Positions 48,461 through 55,853 of a DNA stretch of 64,000 nt are shown here, in pieces. Location: NCBI GenBank assembly GCA_018806915.1, contig JAGKQI010000084.1:62001-126000 (forward strand), given 5' to 3'. A program made the translations under genes and the position numbers. The notes under the pieces are model-generated. The model was not told the origin of the DNA, did no database searches, and saw only the letters and a list, made by a program, of their open reading frames with translations. The stretch is from Phytophthora colocasiae (lineage: Eukaryota > Oomycota > Peronosporomycetes > Peronosporales > Peronosporaceae). Numbering within the stretch: position 1 is the stretch's first letter; each line of letters opens with the position of its first letter.

Positions 48461-48815
48461 GACCCAGACGTAGACATGTAGAAGAACTTGGTGGTGGCGG
48501 ACTGGGGGAGATGCATCAGGTGGCGAGTCCTCTGACTAAGGGCGGCGCCTGCCCGAGCCGGGGCGGCGGCTTCGGAGTCCATACGGTAGAGTCGGGCTTC
48601 GACGCTTGAGGCGTCTAGGCGCGTCACGGCTGAGGGGGGGGGGCAGACGGGCCAGACGGCGGTGGACTTGAGGCTGCCGAAGCGGCGCCGGTGCCGAGCA
48701 GTGGCACTGTGCGTGAAGGCTCCGTCGGGCCGGTTTCGCCGGTCAGCGGGCCCAACACGGGGGCAAGGTCTCGTACAGCCTCGCCAGACAACGCGCTATA
48801 AAAAGACGAATTGCT
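48461..48815 (+). repeat. array remnant after the inverted copy
   Basis: Plus orientation resumes with the RT remnant (48461-48540), a deletion of 18 bases before AAGGGCGGCG, then one GC-rich module (about 48585-48808). The module is cut at AAAAAGACG and joined to AATTGCTTTATAAATC, the AT-rich border of the RT part, so the tail, short frame and Pol III unit are missing here. Confidence 0.85.
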
Positions 48816-50256
48816 TTATAAATCAAAAAATAAATTTTACTGACCAATAAACCCGAGCAAAGCGGAGCCCTACAACCCAAACACACCGACGCGTAGCGGC
48901 AGCGCCCGGCTAGTCTTCATGTGCAACTTCACGTGCCTCAACACAGTCATGTGGTCGAGACACTTGGTGTGATGTGGCACGCGAAGTGCCAGCTCGTCGT
49001 GGCCGTCGCGGTCAGCTTCTCCGCGTGGGGCGAGGCGGCGATCTCGGAGTTGAGGAACGACCGCACGAGCTCGTCGTCGCGTCCTCGCCAATGCTCCTCC
49101 TGCAGGCCGTAGCGTTTGCGCACCACCTGACACACCTGCGCCTTCGCAACGGCCACGATTGCTGGGTCCTTGGAGTGTAGCATCTGCCAGGCATGCGCCA
49201 CCTGCAACGCCTGGTGCATCTCCACAAGAGGCTGCAACCCCAGGCCACCCGCCGATGTCGGGGCGTAGAGAATTTCGCTGGTGGCGGACTGGGGCAGGTG
49301 TAGTAGGTGGCGCAGGCCGCGTGCCACTGCTGGGTTAAAGCTTTGGAGTTGGGATTGGAGCGGGCGGAGGTGTCGGAGTGCGTACTCCACCTTGGGGTAG
49401 ACGTACGTCTTGAGTGCCTTGACTACCTGCCACGCGGCCAGACCTGACTGCATCAGCGCCACCGCCTCTCGCTTGATCTGCTGGATCTTGGGCTCAAGCT
49501 GGAGTCGGTGGCGCACATGGTCGAAGCCATCGCCCACCCCCAGGTACCTGTAGCTTTCCTGGAGCGAGAGGGTGGCGATGGCATCGCCATGTATTTGCAG
49601 TTGCATGGTGTCGTCACGGACGGGATTGCCGCGGGCGTTCGTCGTCACTGCGAGGCTGGCACACTTGGCGGGGCTCGCACGCAACCCGGTCCACGCGGGG
49701 AAGCGAGCGACAACACCGTGGCACTTGCGGATACCGGCGGCGCTGTCGCTGAACACCTTGAGATCATCCGCGTAGGCGGTGGTGCATGGTCGTACACCCT
49801 CCGCCAGCGGCACACCCACTCCGCCGAGCTGCTCCAGCCGCCGCACGAGCGGCACCAACGCCGAGATGAAGAGGAGGGGGCTCAGGGGGCAGCCTTGGTA
49901 GACGCCCACCTCCTGTCGTACTGGGTCCGTCGGTCCGTCAGCGGCGTTGCCAACCACGAAGGCCGAGCCGTCGTAGATGTCTTGGCAGCGGGCGATGAAG
50001 CTTCTGTCAACGCCGAGGTGGCGGAGCACTCGCCACATGAGCTGCTGTGGCAGCGAGCCAAATGCGTTGCGCAGGTCGTACCAGTTTGGTACAGCTTGCG
50101 GTGCATCCGTCGAGTCTGGTCCAGCAGCGACGTCGCCGTGAAGTTGTGCTCGTGGCACCCATTGAACGCTCGGAAGCCCTTCTGTGCCATCGGTAGTCGT
50201 CCGTTGCGCTCCAGCCATCGCGGTCGACGCGCTAGCAGCCCGCTGTAGTGATGTTC
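48816..50256 (-). pseudogene. non-LTR retrotransposon reverse transcriptase, 5'-truncated (R2/Utopia-like)
   Basis: The minus-strand reading holds the RT core: GRLPMAQKGFRAFNGCHEHN, then WYDLRNAFGSLPQQLMW, GVYQGCPLSPLLFIS and TTAYADDLKVFSD (catalytic YADD). It then runs into a long thumb region (LLHLPQSATSEILYAPTSAG, ALQVAHAWQMLHSKD). The overall style (GC-EHN, NAFGS, PKxEYALRHL) is that of R2-superfamily LINEs. A frameshift near 50,090 separates the first block from the rest. About 95 bases are missing between two CAGCTT words at 49,013-49,018, which scrambles the C-terminus. The 3' end joins the sequence TTGGTCAGTAAAATTTATT, as in every array unit. The endonuclease and everything upstream of RT are absent. 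The element cannot encode a working RT. Confidence 0.8.
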
Positions 50257-50497
50257 TGCCTGTCGATAATAGAAACGAGATATCGTTCTCACGACAACTT
50301 TCTCCGGCCAAGCACATCCTGATTGCAGGCGACGACGGGTCAGGATCAGCGAATGGCTCTTGGGGGGCCTTAACTAGACGAACTCCATATCCGAATATGA
50401 CGGACTTCTCGTTTCGACGCGGACGAAGGACAACGAACCCCTCCGGGGGCTCGAACGCGTTGATGGCGTCGCGAACGCTTGGCGGTATCGGGTGCAT
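50257..50497 (-). pseudogene. N-terminal fragment of a BED-type zinc-finger (hAT-like) ORF
   Basis: The frame from the ATG at 50497 reads MHPIPPSVRDAINAFEPPEG and on to a cysteine pair (MCLAGESCRE) and SFLLSTGR. It then meets the RT remnant around 50,250-50,265. The order 'plant-like basic start, CL..xxC, no His pair yet' resembles the start of oomycete BED-finger hAT proteins, but the histidines would lie beyond the break. Recognition is by style only. What else it could be: an unrelated oomycete gene start. Confidence 0.35.
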
Positions 50498-50941
50498 CGA
50501 CAACGTCGTAGTACGGCTTGAGCACGAAGAAGAGAAACAGAATTTGAGAGAACATGGTCGCCTTCGGATAAAGATCGCCTGTAGCAACCACCGATATCGC
50601 GAGCGAAAGGCGCAACGGGCGCCTCATGAGGAGCGAATCAACATGGACAACACTGTTTCCGTTGCACGATCCAGTAGCATCGGTTCCCCAGCTTTATGTT
50701 ATAGAGCACCTTGTTGAAGACGCAATCGCCAGCGATACCGCGGTCCGTCATCGGCTTGAACTGCAGCGACTTGAAGCTGAGGTCCGGCAAGTATCCTGTC
50801 GAGGGGAGAACGGACGAGATCGAGTCTTGCCGTGACTGCGCTGACTTGTTTATGCGGTGATAGCAACGACATGGTTCCTGTAGATTGCCAGAAGAGTGCT
50901 GGTTGAGTTTTACGCCCCTTCAGAGGAAGATTTAACGTCCT
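50498..50941. other. no gene recognised
   Basis: These 444 bases between the BED-like fragment and the PIF/Harbinger element contain only short frames with no recognisable domain. I see no repeat shared with the array. Confidence 0.5.
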
Positions 50942-50991
50942 TTAGGGTCGGTTCTAACCGCTGGTACTCGTGCCATGCCACGCCACGGGGA
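50942..50991 (+). repeat. PIF/Harbinger left TIR and target duplication
   Basis: TTA (50942-50944), then GGGTCGGTTCTAACCG. Similarity to the right end continues at about 70 percent by eye over some 45 bases (CGTGCCATGCCACGCCACG). Thirteen bases, TCGGTTCTAACCG, are identical in both ends. Confidence 0.85.
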
Positions 50992-51163
50992 GATAGGGGT
51001 AGGGTCCTGAGCGGTGCCACCGAGTTGGTTAGGAACGAATCGTGCCGTGCCACAGTGTCATTTTCCGAGAAGCTTACGTTCGTGATTTTCTTTCCATTGA
51101 TTCGGGCGGGCTTGGCATGGCGGGCTGACATTCTCGTGTTTGTAGGGCGACCGGCAAGCGGTC

Positions 51164-52123
51164 ATGGCGAGTGAATCGGGTGGAAGCAATGGCGATCAGG
51201 ACTCACCACGGCTGTGGTCCGCAAACTGGACGGTAGTGGATCCAGGCAAGACACCAGTCCCAACCTCTGATGACTACACTGCCTGGTCGGTTAACAAGCT
51301 TAGGAAGGAGTGCACAAGTCGCAAGCTGCGACTCAGTAGGAATACGCCCGCGGCGGACCGAATCCGACACCTGCAAGAGTACGATGCGTACCATCGTTCC
51401 CTAGTTCAATCAACGATTGAGTCCGGTGAGACGCAAGAAGCTCTCCCGTCCGCAAAGTATTGCTGCTTCCGGCTCCTGACTATTTTGTTTTCAGACGCAT
51501 TTGCTGTGCGCTTCGCTGACATTGGCGACCAGCCGTCTCGACAGCAGCTTGATGCTAGCGATGTCCATGGGAAAGCATCATTCTGGAGGGATGTAGCAGC
51601 GGAGTTCAACACAAATCGCACAGATTTTAACAAGCTTCTGTGTTTTAACGCTCGGTTTGACGGTATTGATCCCGCGGTTTTCGCCATTCATGACGCTGCT
51701 AAGCTTTACGACTCATGGAAAGACATCAACAAGCGCTACTTAAAGGCAGTTGCACGGTTTACAAAGTCTGGTGAGAATGAAGATGACTTTTTCGACTATT
51801 GTGCTGGCGAACTCGACGTGTTTTACCTTCGGACATGCTTGGAGCAGAAGCATGATTTGACCAATTTTGTTGAAGGTGGGCTTTTGGATGGCGATGAGTA
51901 TGACTCCCTCAAGCGCGACAGATCGTCTCAGCAGGTGCCTTCACCTCCGCGAAAAAGAGTGAAAAGAGAGCTCGTGAACACGTTGCAGATACTCAACACA
52001 AAATTGTCCACACCACAGCCCTCCGCAGTAGATAGACTCATGAGCATGCACAAACTGATCGAATTTGTCGAGCGCCGGATTGACGATTTACAGGCAAAAG
52101 GGCGCTCGTACGAATCGCTCTAG
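51164..52123 (+). CDS. PIF/Harbinger partner protein with SAP-like and SANT/trihelix-like regions
   Basis: 319 codons from ATG to stop. In PIF/Harbinger systems the second protein is a Myb/SANT-type DNA-binding factor that recruits the transposase to the ends and the nucleus. Residues about 41-75 (WSVNKLRKECTSRKLRLSRN) resemble a SAP DNA-binding helix pair. Residues about 135-230 (FWRDVAAEFNTNRTDF, then HDAAKLYDSWKDINKRYLKA and DDFFDYCAGELDVFYLRTCL) resemble the trihelix/SANT-like domain of oomycete Harbinger companions. A basic PPRKRVKRE stretch near residue 263 could be a nuclear signal, followed by a helical C-terminus. The gene converges on the transposase gene with a 117-bp gap. A GT..AG pair around 51458-51495 could mimic a 38-nt intron, but removing it breaks the frame. 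Confidence 0.75.
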   Translation: MASESGGSNGDQDSPRLWSANWTVVDPGKTPVPTSDDYTAWSVNKLRKECTSRKLRLSRNTPAADRIRHLQEYDAYHRSLVQSTIESGETQEALPSAKYCCFRLLTILFSDAFAVRFADIGDQPSRQQLDASDVHGKASFWRDVAAEFNTNRTDFNKLLCFNARFDGIDPAVFAIHDAAKLYDSWKDINKRYLKAVARFTKSGENEDDFFDYCAGELDVFYLRTCLEQKHDLTNFVEGGLLDGDEYDSLKRDRSSQQVPSPPRKRVKRELVNTLQILNTKLSTPQPSAVDRLMSMHKLIEFVERRIDDLQAKGRSYESL

Positions 52124-52240
52124 AAAAGTCTAGATATCTACAACTCAAAGCTAAGCGAGATGGAATCTGCACTGGTGTCCGAAAAGTAACGTAGCATTTG
52201 ACGTGTGACTCACCTCCGTAAAACCCAAAATGCAAAACTA

Positions 52241-53518
52241 CTATGCTTCTTCGGCTTCACGTTTCGACCGTTGAACATTGTAATGTGGTCGAACAAGATT
52301 CATTTTGCGTAGCTTTCCGACGTAGGCATTACGTAGTAACTCAGACTCGGCAATTGGTTCAGGATGAACTTGTGCAGACATGTACATTTGTCGGTATGTG
52401 AGCAAGTCATTTTCTCCCACAGTAGCATCAGCGGTTCGCTCAGTTCTCGTACTGGAAGCTTGTGTCACTGCACTGACCAAGTCATCATCACCCGTGACAT
52501 CACAACTACTGTTCACTCTAGTACGCTCGTTTATACAGAAGTTGTGAAGAATACACGCCACATTCACAACCTTTTTCACGTTTTTCATGCTGACACGCAA
52601 TGGCGACTTGAAAATGCGCCATTTATTAACAAGCAAGCCAAATGCCATTTCCACACGAATCCGTAGTTGACTTAGGTAGAAATTGAATGCATCTTGAAAC
52701 TTGTTGTTGGTCTGCGGTTTAGTAAACGGGGTCAGCAACTTGTTGCTGTTAGAATATGCGTTATCACCGGCAAGAAACAGGCCCACGGGAAAGTTATCAG
52801 CCACAACGGACAACTGCCACCTCATATACGCGAGAGAATCGCCCATACCCCCGGGACACGATGCCGAAATAGCTGTAAATCGACTGCGATGATCTACACA
52901 TGCTTGCACATTGACACCATAGCAGTGATAGTGCCCCGAGAAAAATGAGACGACTCGCTTAACTTCCTTTCTACAGGGTACTTGAATCTTGCATAGCCAC
53001 CCGTCGATCGCACCCACACAACCCACAAGCACTCGATTCTTGCTCAGGCTTGCAAATTCCTTTGCTGACTCTCGCTGCTCTCGTTCAGTGACCGGAAAGC
53101 GTATCTGGAGATCTTCGTGCTGTTGAATGGCGTCCATGACCTCATGAATGCTATCGTAGAATGCCGTTTTGCTTGCTCCAGACAACAGACGCACAGGGTG
53201 ATACGAATAGCCGGCAAGCCACGACACTAGCATCTGCACCTTGTTTACGGGCGACAACGGGTCAACACCTCCTGTCCGACGCCGCGACTGGACTTCATCT
53301 ACTCGAAGACTGGGGGCCAGGATGCGTACAAGCTTTTCAAACGACCTGAAGGACATGCGGTAATACTGCTTAAATTGACCCTCATTCAGCAGCAGCTGAG
53401 AGTGATGCCTCCAGTTCAGCCTCTCTCTTTCCAGGCACCGTTTGCGTTCATCTTCACACTCAACGTACAGCGCCGCAACGAACACTGCAGCTGCTACGGC
53501 GAGTGTATCCGCCTCCAT
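52241..53518 (-). CDS. PIF/Harbinger transposase (DDE_Tnp_4)
   Basis: 425 residues, uninterrupted, about the usual length for the family. The catalytic residues sit in GAIDGW (D172), LAGDNAYSNSNKL (D252) and RIRVEMAFGLLVNKW (E290). The HNFCINER motif after the E is typical of the family. The N-terminal 110 residues (FRSFEKLVRILAPSLR, LVSWLAGYSYHPVRLLSGAS) look like the helix-turn-helix part. The start at 53518 lies 230 bp inside the right TIR, leaving room for subterminal sites. No stop or frameshift is present, so enzyme activity is plausible. The adjacent convergent gene supplies the partner protein. Confidence 0.92.
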   Translation of the reverse strand: MEADTLAVAAAVFVAALYVECEDERKRCLERERLNWRHHSQLLLNEGQFKQYYRMSFRSFEKLVRILAPSLRVDEVQSRRRTGGVDPLSPVNKVQMLVSWLAGYSYHPVRLLSGASKTAFYDSIHEVMDAIQQHEDLQIRFPVTEREQRESAKEFASLSKNRVLVGCVGAIDGWLCKIQVPCRKEVKRVVSFFSGHYHCYGVNVQACVDHRSRFTAISASCPGGMGDSLAYMRWQLSVVADNFPVGLFLAGDNAYSNSNKLLTPFTKPQTNNKFQDAFNFYLSQLRIRVEMAFGLLVNKWRIFKSPLRVSMKNVKKVVNVACILHNFCINERTRVNSSCDVTGDDDLVSAVTQASSTRTERTADATVGENDLLTYRQMYMSAQVHPEPIAESELLRNAYVGKLRKMNLVRPHYNVQRSKREAEEA

Positions 53519-53595
53519 TCACCACAGCGTGTGCAGCGAAGAGCCGCGAAATCTATGAATGCTGCAGTGAAGTTGACAAGATCATTGCGAAATAT

Positions 53596-53732
53596 CTCGG
53601 TGGCACGTGGCACGACGCCGTGCCATGGCACTTTGCCGTGCCACCGGTGGCACGAGGATGGCACGAAACCCCTACACCTACCTTCATTTTGGCCAATGAG
53701 ATATAACGTGGCACGGCGTGGCACGGATGGCA
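53596..53732. promoter_or_regulatory. subterminal TGGCACG repeats of the Harbinger element
   Basis: TGGCACG occurs about six times directly and CGTGCCA twice within roughly 135 bases, several in inverted pairs around CCATGG and CCGG centres. The left end has a sparser set (50970-51060). Such subterminal words are the usual binding sites of the transposase or its SANT partner. They also lie just upstream of the transposase start, so they could influence its transcription. The role is inferred. Confidence 0.6.
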
Positions 53733-53753
53733 CACGGTTAGAACCGAGCCTTA
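53704..53753 (-). repeat. PIF/Harbinger right TIR and target duplication
   Basis: The element ends CGGTTAGAACCGAGCC at 53750, then TTA at 53751-53753. Read inward on the minus strand it gives GGCTCGGTTCTAACCG followed by GTGCCATCCGTGCCACG, matching the left end. Confidence 0.85.
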
Positions 53754-54288
53754 AGATCGAACGATCGCTCGTAAATCAAGGGCCGCCAGAACACAATTAC
53801 AGCCAATCCAATCGTGAGATTTATGGAGATCACACGCCTGTCAAGCTGACAGTCAGCGTGTTGCGTGGAGATCGTATGAAACGCTCTGCAGAAAAAGAGA
53901 GGCTGCCTCAAGAGATTACGTTTCATCTCACTTTTGATCCGTTTTCGCAGGGGAGTCAGTATTACTGGGAAAACTTTCTTGCGAATTCGGTGTGAGAAAT
54001 TATTACCGGTATTACCGACTCTACGGGTAAAGTCTCATCGGAGGCGTGATAAAGTCTCATCGGAGGGTGATAAAACCTGAGCGAGTTCAACCCAAACAAA
54101 GCCGGCTAGTAAATAGAATACCACGGTACTATCCCGGTATACGAAAATAGAGGTTACTACATGTAATCATACCTTGACTCGTTCGACTAAGTGCGGTTGA
54201 AGTCTCGTAGTGGATAACAAAGAACGAATGTGCCATTCCTCTATCTCCCGCATAACCAAGAGAACAATTCTTCTGCCAACTTCTGCCA
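53754..54288. other. intergenic, 5' side of the ankyrin gene
   Basis: No gene is recognised. AAAGTCTCATCGGAGG occurs twice at about 54030-54066 as an imperfect direct repeat, followed by GGTATTACC/CCGGTAT-type inverted words. The last part would be the promoter of the ankyrin-repeat gene. I see no clear TATA box. Confidence 0.5.
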
Positions 54289-54385
54289 ATGAATTCGCCA
54301 TTACTATGCATCGATTTGGTCCTAAATAACCAGCAAAATGCTGCTGCACTGCAGGGTTTAGGCCCTATCATCGCTGACTTCCTGG

Positions 54386-54416
54386 GTCCGGACCAGGGGT
54401 TCCGAAAATGTCATTG
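54386..54416 (+). repeat. hAT left TIR and 8-bp target duplication
   Basis: GTCCGGAC (a perfect palindrome) at 54386-54393, then CAGGGGTTCCGAAAATGT followed by CATTG. The right copy reads AATTG after the shared 18 bases. Confidence 0.88.
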
Positions 54417-55360
54417 ATTATTTATTTTTTTCGTTTTCAGCGAAAAAATAATTTATTTCCAGGTTCACATTTCGAAGCTTCCAATTATTTTCTTTCAAGT
54501 TTACCGACCAATAATCTTCAGCACCCCTAGTGTCTTCCAAGTTGGAAGTTCCAACCAACCGGTTAATTGTAGATTGGTGGTTCAGGGCGCTTTGTTAGTC
54601 TCAAGCGTCACCATGCTTCTCGATTCAGATTCAAATTTGCTGTTTTAGCACCTCTACCATGGCTCCATTCAAGAATTCGTCACGCTCAAAGTCGTCCAAG
54701 GCTCTGCCCAAGCGTTCAAATACCCCCAAGCCAAAACAACCGTATGAAAAAGCGAGAAAGGAGACAACCAACAAGAAAAAGTCGACGGCGCCATATACAT
54801 CCAAGCAGGTTGCTCAGTTCTACTACAAAAATGTCGAGAACATTGAAGGAAATGTAACAGCGTACTACAAGTGTAGATGTGGTGTTCAGCGCAAGATGGA
54901 GGCAAACACGGGGTATACCAACCTCCTTCAGCATGTCTTCATGTGGCACTAAAATTTCCTATTGGAAATGGCAAATGCCGGCAACAACAGTGGCACTCTT
55001 GTGGGCTACATCGACGACAAGTCTTTCAAGATTTACTCTTGGATCGACATGACGATCTCCTGCAACCTTCCGTTTACGTTTTGCGAGTCGTAAGCTGCTA
55101 CCGACTACGTGAAGATCGACAGCTTATCTACGGACAGTTTGATCAAGTACATGGGCTTACTGACTCGTGAGGTCGGAATGCGAGTACAGTTCGCAAGATC
55201 GTTCCCAATAATCTACCAATATACACCTTCGGTACATTCGTCTATATATTGCGCTGCAATAATCCCAATAATTTTCTGGCACACCTGCAGTGCAACATGC
55301 AGAATTATTTTTATTGCATTTTTTTGGCTTGCAATAACAATTACATTTTCGGAACCCCTG
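54394..55360 (+). mobile_element. hAT transposon, deletion derivative (967 bp)
   Basis: Termini CAGGGGTTCCGAAAATGT at both ends (right end inverted), flanked by the 8-bp duplication GTCCGGAC at 54386-54393 and 55361-55368. Eight-base duplications and CAG-type ends are hallmarks of hAT elements. Inside is only the 5' part of a transposase gene with stops, so it needs enzyme from elsewhere. It sits within the coding region of the ankyrin gene. Confidence 0.92.
54659..55185 (+). pseudogene. hAT transposase N-terminus with BED zinc finger, broken
   Basis: The first 97 codons (54659-54952) are open: a Lys/Ser-rich start, then a BED-type finger with CRCGVQRK and a His pair in LQHVFMWH. A TAA follows at once, but the same frame goes on with GYIDDKSFKIYSWIDMTISC, a second TAA near 55091, then DSLSTDSLIKYMGLLTREV. 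These are the first blocks of an oomycete hAT transposase. The catalytic RNase H-fold part and the dimerisation domain are deleted. The short finger protein alone could still bind ends or DNA, which is inference only. Confidence 0.75.
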
Positions 55361-55368
55361 GTCCGGAC
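55338..55368 (-). repeat. hAT right TIR and 8-bp target duplication
   Basis: ACATTTTCGGAACCCCTG ends at 55360, followed by GTCCGGAC at 55361-55368. The 18 terminal bases are identical to the left end. Confidence 0.88.
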
Positions 55369-55459
55369 TGCATCTTGTCACTTCACGACGCCTGCCATTT
55401 CGGGTCTCTCAAGGTATTGGACTGGATCTGGCGCATTAGCCGCTTTTGCGGTGAGCCCA

Positions 55460-55706
55460 TGTGAGCCGGTTATGTTCAGTGGATAGTACATGTACATGTA
55501 CGTATACATGTAGCTGTAGTCTTTGAGGACCAGTCATTTTTTGCATCATAACTATCTACTACATATACAGTCAAGGGTTGAGCTGGAGGCTTACAGTTCA
55601 TTACTAGAACCTCCCTGCCTCCAGCAAGTCCCGTTGGGGTTAGTCCCAACAAAGGCCATTGTGATTCCTCTTAGTGATGGTATTAGTGGAAAGTAACCAC
55701 GGGTTA
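55460..55706 (+). repeat. copia 5' LTR
   Basis: Starts TGTGAGCCGGTTATG and ends ACCACGGGTTA. It contains a TACATGTACATGTACGTATA stretch near its start, rich in palindromic words and suited to promoter or enhancer function. I see no difference from the 3' LTR. Confidence 0.93.
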
Positions 55707-55719
55707 GGTTATGAGCCCA
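55707..55719 (+). promoter_or_regulatory. copia primer-binding site, half-tRNA-Met type
   Basis: GGTTATGAGCCCA follows the 5' LTR directly. It is complementary to a Met tRNA anticodon stem-loop sequence (TGGGCTCATAACC), not to a tRNA 3' end. Drosophila copia and yeast Ty5 are known to prime from such an initiator-tRNA half, so the same scheme is likely here. Confidence 0.65.
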
Positions 55720-55853
55720 ACGCCATTGGCCAAAATGCTGTTAGAGCAGATGAGGCTTCAGACGTTACGCTGGATCTGGAGCGACAGAGCAGCTCCCCCG
55801 CTCGCAGAGGAGAAACTGAAGAGAAGTCGGGAGAAGAAGACCAAGGACCAACG

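Larger units (their letters stand above)
3840..48815. repeat. higher-order tandem array of a 3.07-kb composite unit
   Basis: Fifteen head-to-tail units are delimited by the recurring TTAATATTTAC at 3840, 6910, 9974, 13011, 16118, 19184, 21024, 22860, 25898, 28966, 32039, 35119, 38192, 44255 and 46382. By eye the units are nearly identical, differing by scattered substitutions and small indels. A full unit in plus order holds: AT-rich tract, short conserved reading frame, tRNA-like Pol III unit, AT-rich tract, minus-strand RT C-terminus, GC-rich module copy 1, minus-strand proline/acidic linker and RNase H, an 18-bp minisatellite, GC-rich module copy 2, and a 250-bp tail. The array runs past the left edge, where the piggyBac element interrupts it. 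I find no intact enzyme in any unit. Confidence 0.95.
50945..53750. mobile_element. PIF/Harbinger DNA transposon, structurally complete (2806 bp)
   Basis: Ends: GGGTCGGTTCTAACCG at 50945 and the inverted counterpart CGGTTAGAACCGAGCC ending at 53750. The trinucleotide TTA flanks both ends (50942-50944 and 53751-53753), the target duplication typical of PIF/Harbinger. Inside are two convergent genes, a SAP/SANT-like protein (plus) and a DDE transposase (minus), both uninterrupted. Known PIF/Harbinger elements need exactly these two proteins, so this copy could be autonomous. Confidence 0.92.

Noticed and set aside
3840..48815. A CRISPR-like array
   Set aside because: The repeats are kilobases long with no short unique spacers, and the context is eukaryotic.
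3840..48815. A ribosomal DNA or histone-type gene array
   Set aside because: I see no rRNA or histone sequence in the unit; the content is retroelement-derived.
50370..50627. A separate minus-strand gene of 85 codons upstream of the BED-like fragment
   Set aside because: It overlaps the BED-like frame in another phase and has no recognisable motif.
51458..51495. A 38-nt intron in the SAP/SANT-like gene
   Set aside because: The splice signals look fair, but removal shifts the frame to an early stop, while the unspliced frame is open and conserved in style.
53375..53995. A 206-codon plus-strand frame over the Harbinger right end
   Set aside because: It is antisense to the transposase start, crosses the element border and has no domain.
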